Made by a program: the position numbers and the translations under genes. The notes beneath the pieces were generated by a model. It searched no databases and had not been told where the DNA came from. It saw nothing but the letters and a program-made list of their open reading frames with translations. From JAIBAI01 sp044238875 (GTDB lineage: Bacteria; Bacteroidota; Bacteroidia; M30B66): a DNA stretch of 7,426 bases. The stretch spans positions 1-7,426 of the forward strand of contig JBIICM010000125.1 in NCBI GenBank assembly GCA_044238875.1. The letters are read 5' to 3'. Numbering within the stretch: the stretch's first letter is position 1; the number at the start of each line of letters is the position of its first letter. Shown here in pieces: positions 1 to 7,130 of this stretch.

Positions 1-1193
1 GCACCCTGATCGGAAGGTTATTATACGATAGTAAAAGCATTCTCAGCGACCAGCTCGAAGCCCTTGAAAAGCAGACAAAAAACAAGGCAAATGGGGCTAT
101 TGACCTGGCGCTGCTCACCGACGGCCTGAGGGCAGAGCGGGAGCAGGGTATTACCATTGATGTTGCTTACAAGTACTTTAGCACACCCCGCAGGAAATTC
201 ATCATTGCCGATGCACCCGGCCATATTCAGTACACCAGAAATATGGTAACCGGAGCTTCCAATTCAGACCTGATCGTTGTACTGGTTGATGCGCGAAACG
301 GTGTCACCGAACAAACCCGCAGGCATACCATTATTGCCTCCCTGTTGAAAATTCCGCAGGTGTTGGTCACGGTAAACAAAATGGATCTGGTTAACTACGA
401 TGAAGCGGTTTACAATCAGATTTGTGATGATTATCAGCAGTTTGCTGATTCGCTTGGAATTGCCAGCGTGCATTACATCCCGGTGAGCGCCCTTACCGGT
501 GACAATATTGTGGAGCGCTCTTCCGAAATGAGCTGGTTTAAAGGTCAATCGGTACTTGAATTTCTTGAGCAAACAGATATTGAGCCTGTTCAGCACTTTG
601 AAGGCGACAGATTTCCTGTTCAATATGTCATCCGGCCCCAGGTGGAGGCCTTGCATGATTACAGGGGGTATGCTGGAAAAATTACCGCCGGTTCATTTTC
701 ACCCGGACAGAAAGTGACCATTGAACCAGCCGGTTTATCTGCCACAGTGAGTGCCGTGGAGATTGCCGGAGTGGAGGTGGAAAGTGCAGGAGCCCTGCAA
801 AGCGTTGTTATCCAACTTGAAGAAGACCTTGATATCAGTCGGGGAGATCTGATCTGTTCAACAGAACATCCACCGCTGAAAGACAATACAATAAATGCCA
901 TTCTTTGCTGGATGGATCAGAAACCATTGCAGCAAGGCAATAAATACCTCATTCAGTTGAACAGCAATCGTTTGCGGGTGCAGGTTGCTGATATACACTA
1001 TAAACTGGATGTCAATACACTTGATCAGCTGCCTCCGGGTGCTTCAATCGGCCTGAATGAGGTTGTGTCAGTTACACTGAAAACAGCCCAGCTACTGGCC
1101 TATGATCCCTATAGTCAGCTCCGCTCAGGTGGAGGCGCCATCCTGATTGATGAAACAAGCAACCTGACCGTCGCAGCCTTAATGATTCAGTAA
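1..1193 (+). CDS. cysN: Sulfate adenylyltransferase subunit 1 (GTPase subunit CysN), 5'-truncated
   Basis: CysN is the regulatory GTPase of ATP sulfurylase. With CysD it uses GTP hydrolysis to drive formation of adenosine 5'-phosphosulfate from sulfate and ATP in the cytoplasm. The gene is cut by the window edge: the reading phase starts at base 3, and bases 1-2 (gc) fit the end of the P-loop serine codon of a GKSTLIGRLL motif. About 396 residues are visible, and only a short N-terminus with most of the G1 motif is missing. Visible GTPase motifs are EREQGITIDVAY (G2, bases 135-170), DAPGH (G3, 210-224), NKMD (G4, 375-386) and a G5-like SAL near 487. RFPVQYV and DFRGYAG-like DYRGYAG mark the start of the second domain, with a third beta-barrel domain to the end. 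No APS kinase (CysC) domain follows, so this is CysN, not the CysNC fusion. The methionine at 243 is internal, because conserved G2/G3 motifs lie upstream of it. The stop is one base before cysE. Confidence 0.96.
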   Translation, partial: TLIGRLLYDSKSILSDQLEALEKQTKNKANGAIDLALLTDGLRAEREQGITIDVAYKYFSTPRRKFIIADAPGHIQYTRNMVTGASNSDLIVVLVDARNGVTEQTRRHTIIASLLKIPQVLVTVNKMDLVNYDEAVYNQICDDYQQFADSLGIASVHYIPVSALTGDNIVERSSEMSWFKGQSVLEFLEQTDIEPVQHFEGDRFPVQYVIRPQVEALHDYRGYAGKITAGSFSPGQKVTIEPAGLSATVSAVEIAGVEVESAGALQSVVIQLEEDLDISRGDLICSTEHPPLKDNTINAILCWMDQKPLQQGNKYLIQLNSNRLRVQVADIHYKLDVNTLDQLPPGASIGLNEVVSVTLKTAQLLAYDPYSQLRSGGGAILIDETSNLTVAALMIQ

Positions 1194-1194
1194 A

Positions 1195-2031
1195 ATGAGT
1201 GTACAAAAAACATTTTTTGAAAGTCTCTCACAGCGCAAGGCAGGCATCCTGCCGAGGTTACCTGATAAGCAGGCATCCGAAGAGTTTATAAATCAGCTTT
1301 ATCAGTTTTTATTTCTGCCTGTAACCGATGAAACGCGCTCACCGGAAGCGTTAGCAGAGACATTTGATCAGTTGCAGATACATCTGTCGAACATCCTTAT
1401 TGATGTTTTTGAAGATGAAAATGAAACAGACAATATTGCGGCATCTTTTTTCAACAAGATTCCTGAAGTATATGACACCCTGCTTAAGGATGCTGATGCT
1501 TTTCTGAAATTTGATCCTGCAGCCCGTTCGCATGAAGAGGTGGTGCTCGCTTATCCGGGCTTTTTTGCCATAGCAGTTTACAGATTTGCCAATGCGTTGC
1601 ATCAGCTTGAAATACCGCTGCTTCCAAGAGTCCTGACCGAATATGCGCATGGCCGCACTGGTGTGGATATTCATCCAGGCGCAAAAATTGGCGAATCATT
1701 CCTGATTGATCATGGTACCGGTGTGGTAATTGGTGAATCAACCGAGATCGGTAAAAATGTGGTGATCTATCAGGGTGTAACCATCGGAGCACTTCATGTC
1801 TCAAAAGAACTCGCCTCAGTCAAAAGACACCCGACCATTGAAGACAATGTAATCATCTATTCAGGTGCAACCATTTTAGGCGGGCATACTGTAATCGGGC
1901 GAAACAGCATCATTGGCGGTAATGTATGGTTAACCAACAGCGTGAACCCTGACGCTGTGGTTTACCAAAAGAGTGAAGTGATTGTAAGGACGAAATACCC
2001 TGAAAACGAATTCCTAAATTTTGTAATATAA
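1195..2031 (+). CDS. cysE: Serine O-acetyltransferase (CysE, long form)
   Basis: The enzyme transfers acetyl from acetyl-CoA to L-serine, giving O-acetylserine, the carbon acceptor for sulfide. The protein is 278 residues long. An alpha-helical N-terminal half (about 1-150) precedes a left-handed beta-helix of hexapeptide repeats (about 155-255), with runs such as IHPGAKIGESFLI and IGKNVVIYQGVTIG. Residues matching the E. coli catalytic set are Asp158 (in DIHPG), His173 (in LIDHGTG) and His212 (in KRHPTI). The loop between the last two is about four residues longer than in E. coli, as in other long-form enzymes. The C-terminus is FLNFVI, ending in isoleucine; in known families this terminal Ile inserts into the CysK active site to form the cysteine synthase complex. 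The start ATG lies one base after the cysN stop, and no Shine-Dalgarno sequence is visible. cysK follows after 6 bases. Family assignment is firm; complex formation is inferred. Confidence 0.95.
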   Translation: MSVQKTFFESLSQRKAGILPRLPDKQASEEFINQLYQFLFLPVTDETRSPEALAETFDQLQIHLSNILIDVFEDENETDNIAASFFNKIPEVYDTLLKDADAFLKFDPAARSHEEVVLAYPGFFAIAVYRFANALHQLEIPLLPRVLTEYAHGRTGVDIHPGAKIGESFLIDHGTGVVIGESTEIGKNVVIYQGVTIGALHVSKELASVKRHPTIEDNVIIYSGATILGGHTVIGRNSIIGGNVWLTNSVNPDAVVYQKSEVIVRTKYPENEFLNFVI

Positions 2032-2037
2032 AAATCC

Positions 2038-2952
2038 ATGAAATACAACAATCTCCTTGAATCAATCGGTAAGACACCTGTGATTAACATCAGCAGGTAC
2101 TTTGGAACAGATCATCAGGTTTGGATTAAACTTGAGAAAGCAAATCCTGGCGGAAGTATTAAAGACAGGATAGCCCTCGCCATGATAGAGGATGCTGAGC
2201 GGAAAGGTCAATTGAATCCAGGAAGCGTTATCATCGAGCCCACCTCCGGAAACACCGGTGTGGGTTTGGCGCTGGTGGCTGCGGTAAAAGGCTACAAAGT
2301 TATACTGGTTATGCCTGAGTCAATGAGTATTGAAAGAAGGCGGTTAATGGCCATCTACGGTGCTACCTTTGAACTGACTCCGCGTGAGAAAGGTATGCGC
2401 GGAGCCATCGACAGGGCTAAAGAACTCGTGGCTGAAACACCTCATGCATGGATGCCACAGCAATTCGATAATGCGGCCAACACCGAAATTCACCGTAAAA
2501 CTACAGCCCAGGAAATTCTTGATGATTTTCCTGATGGCCTTGATTACCTGATTACAGGTGTGGGTACGGGTGGCCATATCACAGGAGTGGCAGAGATCTT
2601 AAAGCAAAAGTTCCCCAACCTGAAGGTGTATGCTGTTGAACCGGTTCTTTCACCGGTGCTGAGCGGAGGCAGTCCGGCCCCTCATCCCATCCAGGGTATC
2701 GGTGCCGGTTTTGTTCCCTCCATCCTTAATATTTCGTCGCTTGATGAAATCATCTGTGTTGAAAAGGAGGCTGCATTTGAACATACCAGAAACATTGCCA
2801 GGCAAGAAGGTATTCTTGGCGGAATTTCTTCGGGTGCTTCCCTTGCAGCAGTTGCTTTAAAGTTGCCTTCCATAAAGCCCGGATCAAGCATTCTTACATT
2901 TAATTACGATACCGGTGAAAGGTATTTGTCGGTTGAAGGATTGTTTCAATGA
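2038..2952 (+). CDS. cysK: Cysteine synthase A (O-acetylserine sulfhydrylase)
   Basis: This PLP enzyme condenses O-acetylserine with sulfide to give cysteine and acetate. It has 304 residues, normal for a fold-type II CysK. Lys42, in PGGSIKDRIA, is the expected Schiff-base lysine. TSGNTG (69-74) is the substrate-carboxylate loop, GVGTGGHITG (174-183) is the phosphate-binding loop, and GISSGAS (262-268) carries the serine facing the pyridine nitrogen. CysK rather than CysM is favoured by MPESMSIERRRLM, the following EKGMRGAI stretch and GIGAGFVPSIL. The ATG is 6 bases past the cysE stop in an A/T-rich junction without a Shine-Dalgarno sequence. The stop overlaps the next start as ATGA (2949-2952), which suggests translational coupling. 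A cystathionine beta-synthase of bacterial type would look similar in the core, but the motifs and the cysE/cysJI setting make CysK much more likely. Confidence 0.95.
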   Translation: MKYNNLLESIGKTPVINISRYFGTDHQVWIKLEKANPGGSIKDRIALAMIEDAERKGQLNPGSVIIEPTSGNTGVGLALVAAVKGYKVILVMPESMSIERRRLMAIYGATFELTPREKGMRGAIDRAKELVAETPHAWMPQQFDNAANTEIHRKTTAQEILDDFPDGLDYLITGVGTGGHITGVAEILKQKFPNLKVYAVEPVLSPVLSGGSPAPHPIQGIGAGFVPSILNISSLDEIICVEKEAAFEHTRNIARQEGILGGISSGASLAAVALKLPSIKPGSSILTFNYDTGERYLSVEGLFQ

Positions 2953-3758
2953 CCAAAATAAAGTCCGGATCTGTTTGTATTGCCGGCGCCGGCCCGGGCG
3001 ATCATGAGCTCATTACCCTGAAGGCATGCAAGCGCTTATCAGAGGCTGAGGTAATTATCACCGACCGGCTTGCTGCGGATGAGATCATAACGCACTATGC
3101 AAACCCTAAAGCCAAGGTGATCAGGGTAGGAAAACAAGGCAGAAATCCGGCTTCGGCCACTCAGCAGCAGATCTGCGAGCTGATGGTAAGCCACGCCCTG
3201 AAAGGCGCCAGGGTTTTGCGGTTAAAAGGCGGAGATATTTCAGTTTACGCAGGCCTTTCGGATGAGCTGGAAGCATTGATTGCAAATGGAATCCCGTTTG
3301 AGCTGATCCCCGGAATCAGTGCTGTTTCGGCAGCTGCAGCATTTTCTGCCATTCCCCTTACGGCAAAGGATGTTTCATCATCCTTTAGAATCCTTAGTAT
3401 TTACAATGAACAGCAACTAAAGGCGCAGGACTGGAAACAGCTTGCACAAACCACGGATACGCTGGTTCTTTATATGTCAACACATCAGCTGGCATCGATA
3501 GTAAAATGCCTGCAACAGGCCGGCATGAGACCGGATATGCCGCTGGCAGTGATAGAGCAGATTTCAACGCCCTTACAGCGAACAAGGATTTTCTCAGTAA
3601 GCACCGTTAGCAATACAATTGAGAACGATCCTGTTCAGGCTCCGGCATTAATCATTATCGGCCCTGTGGCTAAATTACATCATGCATTTGCATGGCGTCC
3701 TGAAAGCATTACGAAGGCCTCTTTTTTTGAAACCCTCGGCCAACTTAGCCATGCTTGA
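2949..3758 (+). CDS. cobA: Uroporphyrinogen-III C-methyltransferase (SUMT, siroheme branch)
   Basis: The enzyme uses two S-adenosylmethionine molecules to methylate uroporphyrinogen III to precorrin-2, the first committed step to siroheme. Its 269 residues form a single tetrapyrrole-methylase domain, without the dehydrogenase/ferrochelatase part found in E. coli CysG. Motifs seen are GAGPGDHELITLKA (13-26), a DRL near 38-40, LKGGD (92-96) and PGISAVSAAAAF (from 121), followed by IPLTAKDVSSS. The segment after LKGGD reads ISVYAGLSDELEAL instead of the common PFxFGRGGEE, and the usual TGH after the IPLT block is replaced by ILSIYN. From memory, related changes occur in Bacteroidota siroheme methyltransferases. 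The start overlaps the cysK stop by 4 bases and the stop overlaps the cysJ start by 8. Position before cysJI points to siroheme supply for CysI rather than cobalamin. The symbol is a family label; sumT or cysG C-domain would also serve. Confidence 0.9.
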   Translation: MTKIKSGSVCIAGAGPGDHELITLKACKRLSEAEVIITDRLAADEIITHYANPKAKVIRVGKQGRNPASATQQQICELMVSHALKGARVLRLKGGDISVYAGLSDELEALIANGIPFELIPGISAVSAAAAFSAIPLTAKDVSSSFRILSIYNEQQLKAQDWKQLAQTTDTLVLYMSTHQLASIVKCLQQAGMRPDMPLAVIEQISTPLQRTRIFSVSTVSNTIENDPVQAPALIIIGPVAKLHHAFAWRPESITKASFFETLGQLSHA

Positions 3759-5454
3759 AACATCAAAGCTGAAAACGGTAAACGAATTGGTCAGTGTGCT
3801 GAATCACGATGAGTTGATTTGGCTGAATGGTTTTATTTCAGCACAGATCAACAGGCAGCTGATGCAGGCAAACAGCAATGAGCCAGATTTGCCTGACCAG
3901 CTGTTCGTTTTATACGGTACTGAGACCGGCAATTCAAAAAGTCTCGCACTTGAATTCTCAAAAACCCTGAAAAGTAATTCAAAGCAGGTCAGGGTTAAAC
4001 CGCTCGATCAGGTAAGCATAGCTGAATGCCGGCGCGAAAAAGTGCTCGTTTTTTTCATCAGCACGCACGGAGAAGGCGATCCTCCGGATCAGGCGAAGTC
4101 ATTTTTTCAAGCCCTTGAGAAAGAGCGTCCCGATCTGAAAGGTATCTCATTTACGGTGTTTGCCCTTGGTGATTCAAGTTATCCGCATTTCTGCAAGGCG
4201 GGCTATGACCTGCATCAAATGCTCACAAATCTGGGTGCAAGGCCCCTGCGTGAGGTTCAGACAGCTGATGTTGATTATCAGGAAACCTTCCAGCTGTGGA
4301 GCAACTCTTTCTTTTCATCTGTTAAAAGAAATATTGCAGATGATTCAGTCACGGTTAAAAGTGCTGAACCTCAGGAACAGAAAAAGGCAGGCTCAGGCAA
4401 GCAGGTCTTTAACGGAAAAGTTCTTTTAAATACCCTTTTGAATGATGCCGGGTCTGGCAGGGAGACACATTTTCTGGCATTTGAAACAGATCAGCCGGTA
4501 GATTATCGCTGTGGTGACTCTGTCGGGATTTATCCGCATAATTCAGATGAAACGGTGGGGCAAATTATTCAACGCCTTTCAGTTAAACCGGATACTCAGA
4601 TTGAGTTTAAAGGTAATACAGGGCTTGCTGTTGACCAGCTGAAAGAAAAACTGAATGTCAGTTTTCTGACAGCCAGACAGATCAAAAGAATTGCCGGCAT
4701 TCTTTCACTGAATGATCCTGATCAAATACCCAGAATGGATTTACTGCAACTGATCAACAGTTCTGATGCACAAATCAGCAGTGAACAAGGGCTGGAAATA
4801 CTGCAGGGTCTGGATGCCATTCAGCCGCGGCTCTACACCATTGCCTCTTCGCCCTCCGCCCATCCGGGTGAAATACATATTACTGCAGGTGTTTACAAAC
4901 TTCAGCACAGAGAAGGCCTTGGTTCTGGTTTTTTAAAGCAGATGAAACCGGGTCAGGTAACAGGTCTGTTTCTTCAGCGAAACAAGCGTTTTTTTCTGCC
5001 CGCAGATGAAAAAGACCTGATCATGATAGGTCCGGGAACAGGAATTGCCCCCTTCAGGGCGTTTCTCGCAGAAAGAGAATACCGCAATGCATCCGGTCGA
5101 AACTGGCTCTTTTTTGGGGAGCAGCAATTTGTCTCTGATTTTTATTTTCAAACTGAAATTCAGGACTGGTTCCTTTCCGGTTTGCTCACCTCCGTCAATC
5201 TGGCATTTTCAAGAGACCAGCAGGAGCGCATTTATGTTCAGCACAAGATGAAGGAACAGGCCAGCGAATTATGGAACTGGATCAGCAACGGGGCGGTTGT
5301 GTCCCTGAGTGGGCTGAAAGACCCGGCAGGCCGGCTGATTGAACAAACCCTGGTTGAAATTATATCGGAGGAGGGCAGCATGGAGCCTGAAGCAGCCCGC
5401 GCATATCTCGACAATATGAGTAATGACGGCCGATATCAGAAAGAACTGTATTAG
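3751..5454 (+). CDS. cysJ: Sulfite reductase [NADPH] flavoprotein alpha component (CysJ)
   Basis: CysJ passes electrons from NADPH through FAD and FMN to the CysI hemoprotein. I chose ATG 3751 (567 residues; overlap ATGCTTGA with the cobA stop). An in-frame ATG at 3682 would add 23 residues read out of frame from the cobA end and unlike the family. The flavodoxin domain (about 48-185) shows YGTETGNS (55-62), STHGEGDPP (104-112) and ALGDSSYPHFC (138-148). A polar linker (about 195-218) leads to the FAD-binding reductase domain, with RLYTIASS (360-367) and GSGFL. The NADPH part has IGPGTGIAPFRAF (426-438) and SRDQQERIYVQ (487-497), the latter typical of 2'-phosphate recognition. The C-terminal tyrosine matches the aromatic residue that stacks on FAD. 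Oddities: the usual YVCG is SLSG (Ser520 for Cys), the C-terminal D-x-aromatic is ELY (Glu565 for Asp), and the RxYS serine is Thr363. The ORF is otherwise intact. Confidence 0.93.
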   Translation: MLETSKLKTVNELVSVLNHDELIWLNGFISAQINRQLMQANSNEPDLPDQLFVLYGTETGNSKSLALEFSKTLKSNSKQVRVKPLDQVSIAECRREKVLVFFISTHGEGDPPDQAKSFFQALEKERPDLKGISFTVFALGDSSYPHFCKAGYDLHQMLTNLGARPLREVQTADVDYQETFQLWSNSFFSSVKRNIADDSVTVKSAEPQEQKKAGSGKQVFNGKVLLNTLLNDAGSGRETHFLAFETDQPVDYRCGDSVGIYPHNSDETVGQIIQRLSVKPDTQIEFKGNTGLAVDQLKEKLNVSFLTARQIKRIAGILSLNDPDQIPRMDLLQLINSSDAQISSEQGLEILQGLDAIQPRLYTIASSPSAHPGEIHITAGVYKLQHREGLGSGFLKQMKPGQVTGLFLQRNKRFFLPADEKDLIMIGPGTGIAPFRAFLAEREYRNASGRNWLFFGEQQFVSDFYFQTEIQDWFLSGLLTSVNLAFSRDQQERIYVQHKMKEQASELWNWISNGAVVSLSGLKDPAGRLIEQTLVEIISEEGSMEPEAARAYLDNMSNDGRYQKELY

Positions 5455-5456
5455 TT

Positions 5457-7130
5457 ATGAGTGAAAAAACATTGAAAGGTGTAGAGAAAATCAAGAAGGA
5501 AAGTCTTGGATTGCGCGGAACGCTGAAGGAGAGTCTCCGGCATGAGCTAACCGGTGCCCTTTTTGAGGATGATCAGTCGCTGATCAAATTCCATGGCATG
5601 TATCAGCAGGACGACAGAGACCGGCGGGAAGAACGGAGTGCAAAGAAACTGGAACGTCTTTATTCATTTATGGTTCGCCTCAGGATACCCGGCGGACTGC
5701 TTACGGCCCCGCAATGGGTGGCGCTGAATCATATTGCAGGCGAATATTCAACCGGTGTTATAAAGGTAACAACTCGGCAGACCGTTCAGCTGCATGGCAT
5801 CCTGAAGAGAAACATCAAGCCGGTGCTGAAAGATTTTAAACTGAATGATCTGGATGCAATTGCCGCATGCGGCGATGTGAACCGCAATGTGATATGTACG
5901 GCCAATCCTGAAAATCAGGTTTTATACAATCAGATCCTGCAGCTGAGCCAGAAGATCAGTCAGCTGGCCTTGCCTGCCAGCAGGGCTTACTATGAGATAT
6001 TTCTCGATGAGGAGCCGCTGACCGACAAGTTGCCGGAAGAAGATCCGCTTTACCGGGATCGTTACCTGCCCAGAAAATTTAAGGTGGCCGTTGCCCTTCC
6101 GCCTGAAAATGATGTGGATGTTTTTGCCAATGATGTGGGAATTATTGTGATCAAAGGCAAAGATGGCATTGCGGGTTATAACATACTGGCCGGAGGCGGT
6201 TTGGGTACCACACACGGTAATACTTCCACTTATCCGAGACTGGCAAGTATGCTGGGATTTGTGGATACGGAAGAAAAGTTGCTGCGTTCAGTTTACGAAA
6301 TCATCATCATGCAGCGGGATTTCGGAAACCGCGATGACCGCAAACTATCCAGGTTGAAATATACCATCGACAGGATGGGCCTGGATGCCTTTAAACAGGA
6401 AATGGAAAACAGACTTGGATTTGAACTTCAGGCACCTGCTGATTTTCATTTTACATCAAGGTCTGAAAATTGCGGCTGGCTGCAGCGCTCTGACGGGCAC
6501 TGGAATTATGCCTTGTTCATCGAAAACGGCCGAATCACTGATGAGCCCGGTGTAAGACTGAAATCAGGCTTGCTTGCCCTTGCCGAAACCGGTAAAATGA
6601 CTTTCAGGTTTACAGCAAATCAGAATATCATCCTTTGCGGAATTTCTCCCGAAGACAAAATAACAGTAGCCGATATTCTTGAACAGTACGGACTTCTAAG
6701 CCACAATCAGGATGCCCTGCCAATGCGCAGGGATGCCATTGCCTGCGTGGCATTCAATACCTGTCCGCTGGCACTTGCCGAAGCCCAGCGTTATCTTCCC
6801 CGGCTGATTGATAAGATTCATCCGCTGCTTGAAAGACATGGCCTGGAAAAAGAGCCGGTTTCGATCAGGATGACAGGATGTCCGAATGGTTGCGGAAGAC
6901 CTTATCTGGCTGAAATAGGCCTTGTGGGAACTGCTTATGGTCGTTACAATCTGCACCTCGGAGGCGACAGGCTCGGTGCCCGCCTGAATTTCAAGTACAG
7001 GGAAAATATTGATGAGGAGGGTATTTTGGCAACGCTGAATGAGGCCTTTAACAGCTATGTTCAGGAAAGGCAGCCTGAAGAAACATTCGGAGATTTTAGT
7101 TTCAGGAAATGGAGCAGTCCCAGTCATTAA
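5457..7130 (+). CDS. cysI: Sulfite reductase hemoprotein beta component (CysI)
   Basis: CysI performs the six-electron reduction of sulfite to sulfide on a siroheme coupled to a 4Fe-4S cluster, with electrons from CysJ. It has 557 residues, close to the E. coli length of about 570. The N-terminal part shows FHGMYQQDDRDRR, VRLRIPGG (Arg74 and Arg76), TRQTVQLHGI and NRNV (Arg143). LPRKFK carries Lys207 and Lys209, matching the lysine pair that binds sulfite in E. coli. Cluster and siroheme ligands are Cys430 and Cys436 (ACVAFNTCPLA), then Cys475 and Cys479 (TGCPNGCGR), giving the expected CX5C and CX3C pattern. YNLHLGG and FGDFSFR lie near the end. The start is 2 bases after the cysJ stop, and the protein begins MSEK as in E. 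coli. Nitrite reductases share the fold, but the CysJ partner and the GMYQQDDRD motif favour sulfite reductase. No key residue is missing. Confidence 0.96.
   Translation: MSEKTLKGVEKIKKESLGLRGTLKESLRHELTGALFEDDQSLIKFHGMYQQDDRDRREERSAKKLERLYSFMVRLRIPGGLLTAPQWVALNHIAGEYSTGVIKVTTRQTVQLHGILKRNIKPVLKDFKLNDLDAIAACGDVNRNVICTANPENQVLYNQILQLSQKISQLALPASRAYYEIFLDEEPLTDKLPEEDPLYRDRYLPRKFKVAVALPPENDVDVFANDVGIIVIKGKDGIAGYNILAGGGLGTTHGNTSTYPRLASMLGFVDTEEKLLRSVYEIIIMQRDFGNRDDRKLSRLKYTIDRMGLDAFKQEMENRLGFELQAPADFHFTSRSENCGWLQRSDGHWNYALFIENGRITDEPGVRLKSGLLALAETGKMTFRFTANQNIILCGISPEDKITVADILEQYGLLSHNQDALPMRRDAIACVAFNTCPLALAEAQRYLPRLIDKIHPLLERHGLEKEPVSIRMTGCPNGCGRPYLAEIGLVGTAYGRYNLHLGGDRLGARLNFKYRENIDEEGILATLNEAFNSYVQERQPEETFGDFSFRKWSSPSH

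Noticed and set aside
264..656. Minus-strand open frame of 130 codons opposite cysN
   Set aside because: It lies fully opposite a conserved coding region, and its translation has no recognisable domain. It is a shadow of the cysN codon pattern.
243..1193. cysN starting at the ATG at 243
   Set aside because: The same frame is open to base 3 and encodes the conserved G2 and DAPGH motifs upstream of 243, so the gene is truncated by the window edge and this methionine is internal.
3722..3728. Run of seven T in the cobA/cysJ overlap zone as a possible programmed frameshift giving a CobA-CysJ fusion
   Set aside because: Similar T runs occur elsewhere in cysJ (near 4049 and 4988), no stimulatory structure is evident, and both genes have intact ends and starts, so slippage is not needed.
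3682..3750. Earlier in-frame ATG for cysJ at 3682
   Set aside because: It adds 23 residues encoded within the conserved cobA frame with no resemblance to CysJ N-termini. ATG 3751 overlaps the cobA stop in a typical coupling arrangement.
6696..7127. Minus-strand open frame of 143 codons opposite the cysI end
   Set aside because: It is antisense to the 4Fe-4S/siroheme ligand region of cysI, with no recognisable motif. The conserved + strand reading explains the absence of stops.
5457..7130. Assignment of the hemoprotein as a ferredoxin-nitrite reductase (NirA type)
   Set aside because: The GMYQQDDRD motif, the adjacent NADPH flavoprotein cysJ and the cysteine operon setting favour CysI.
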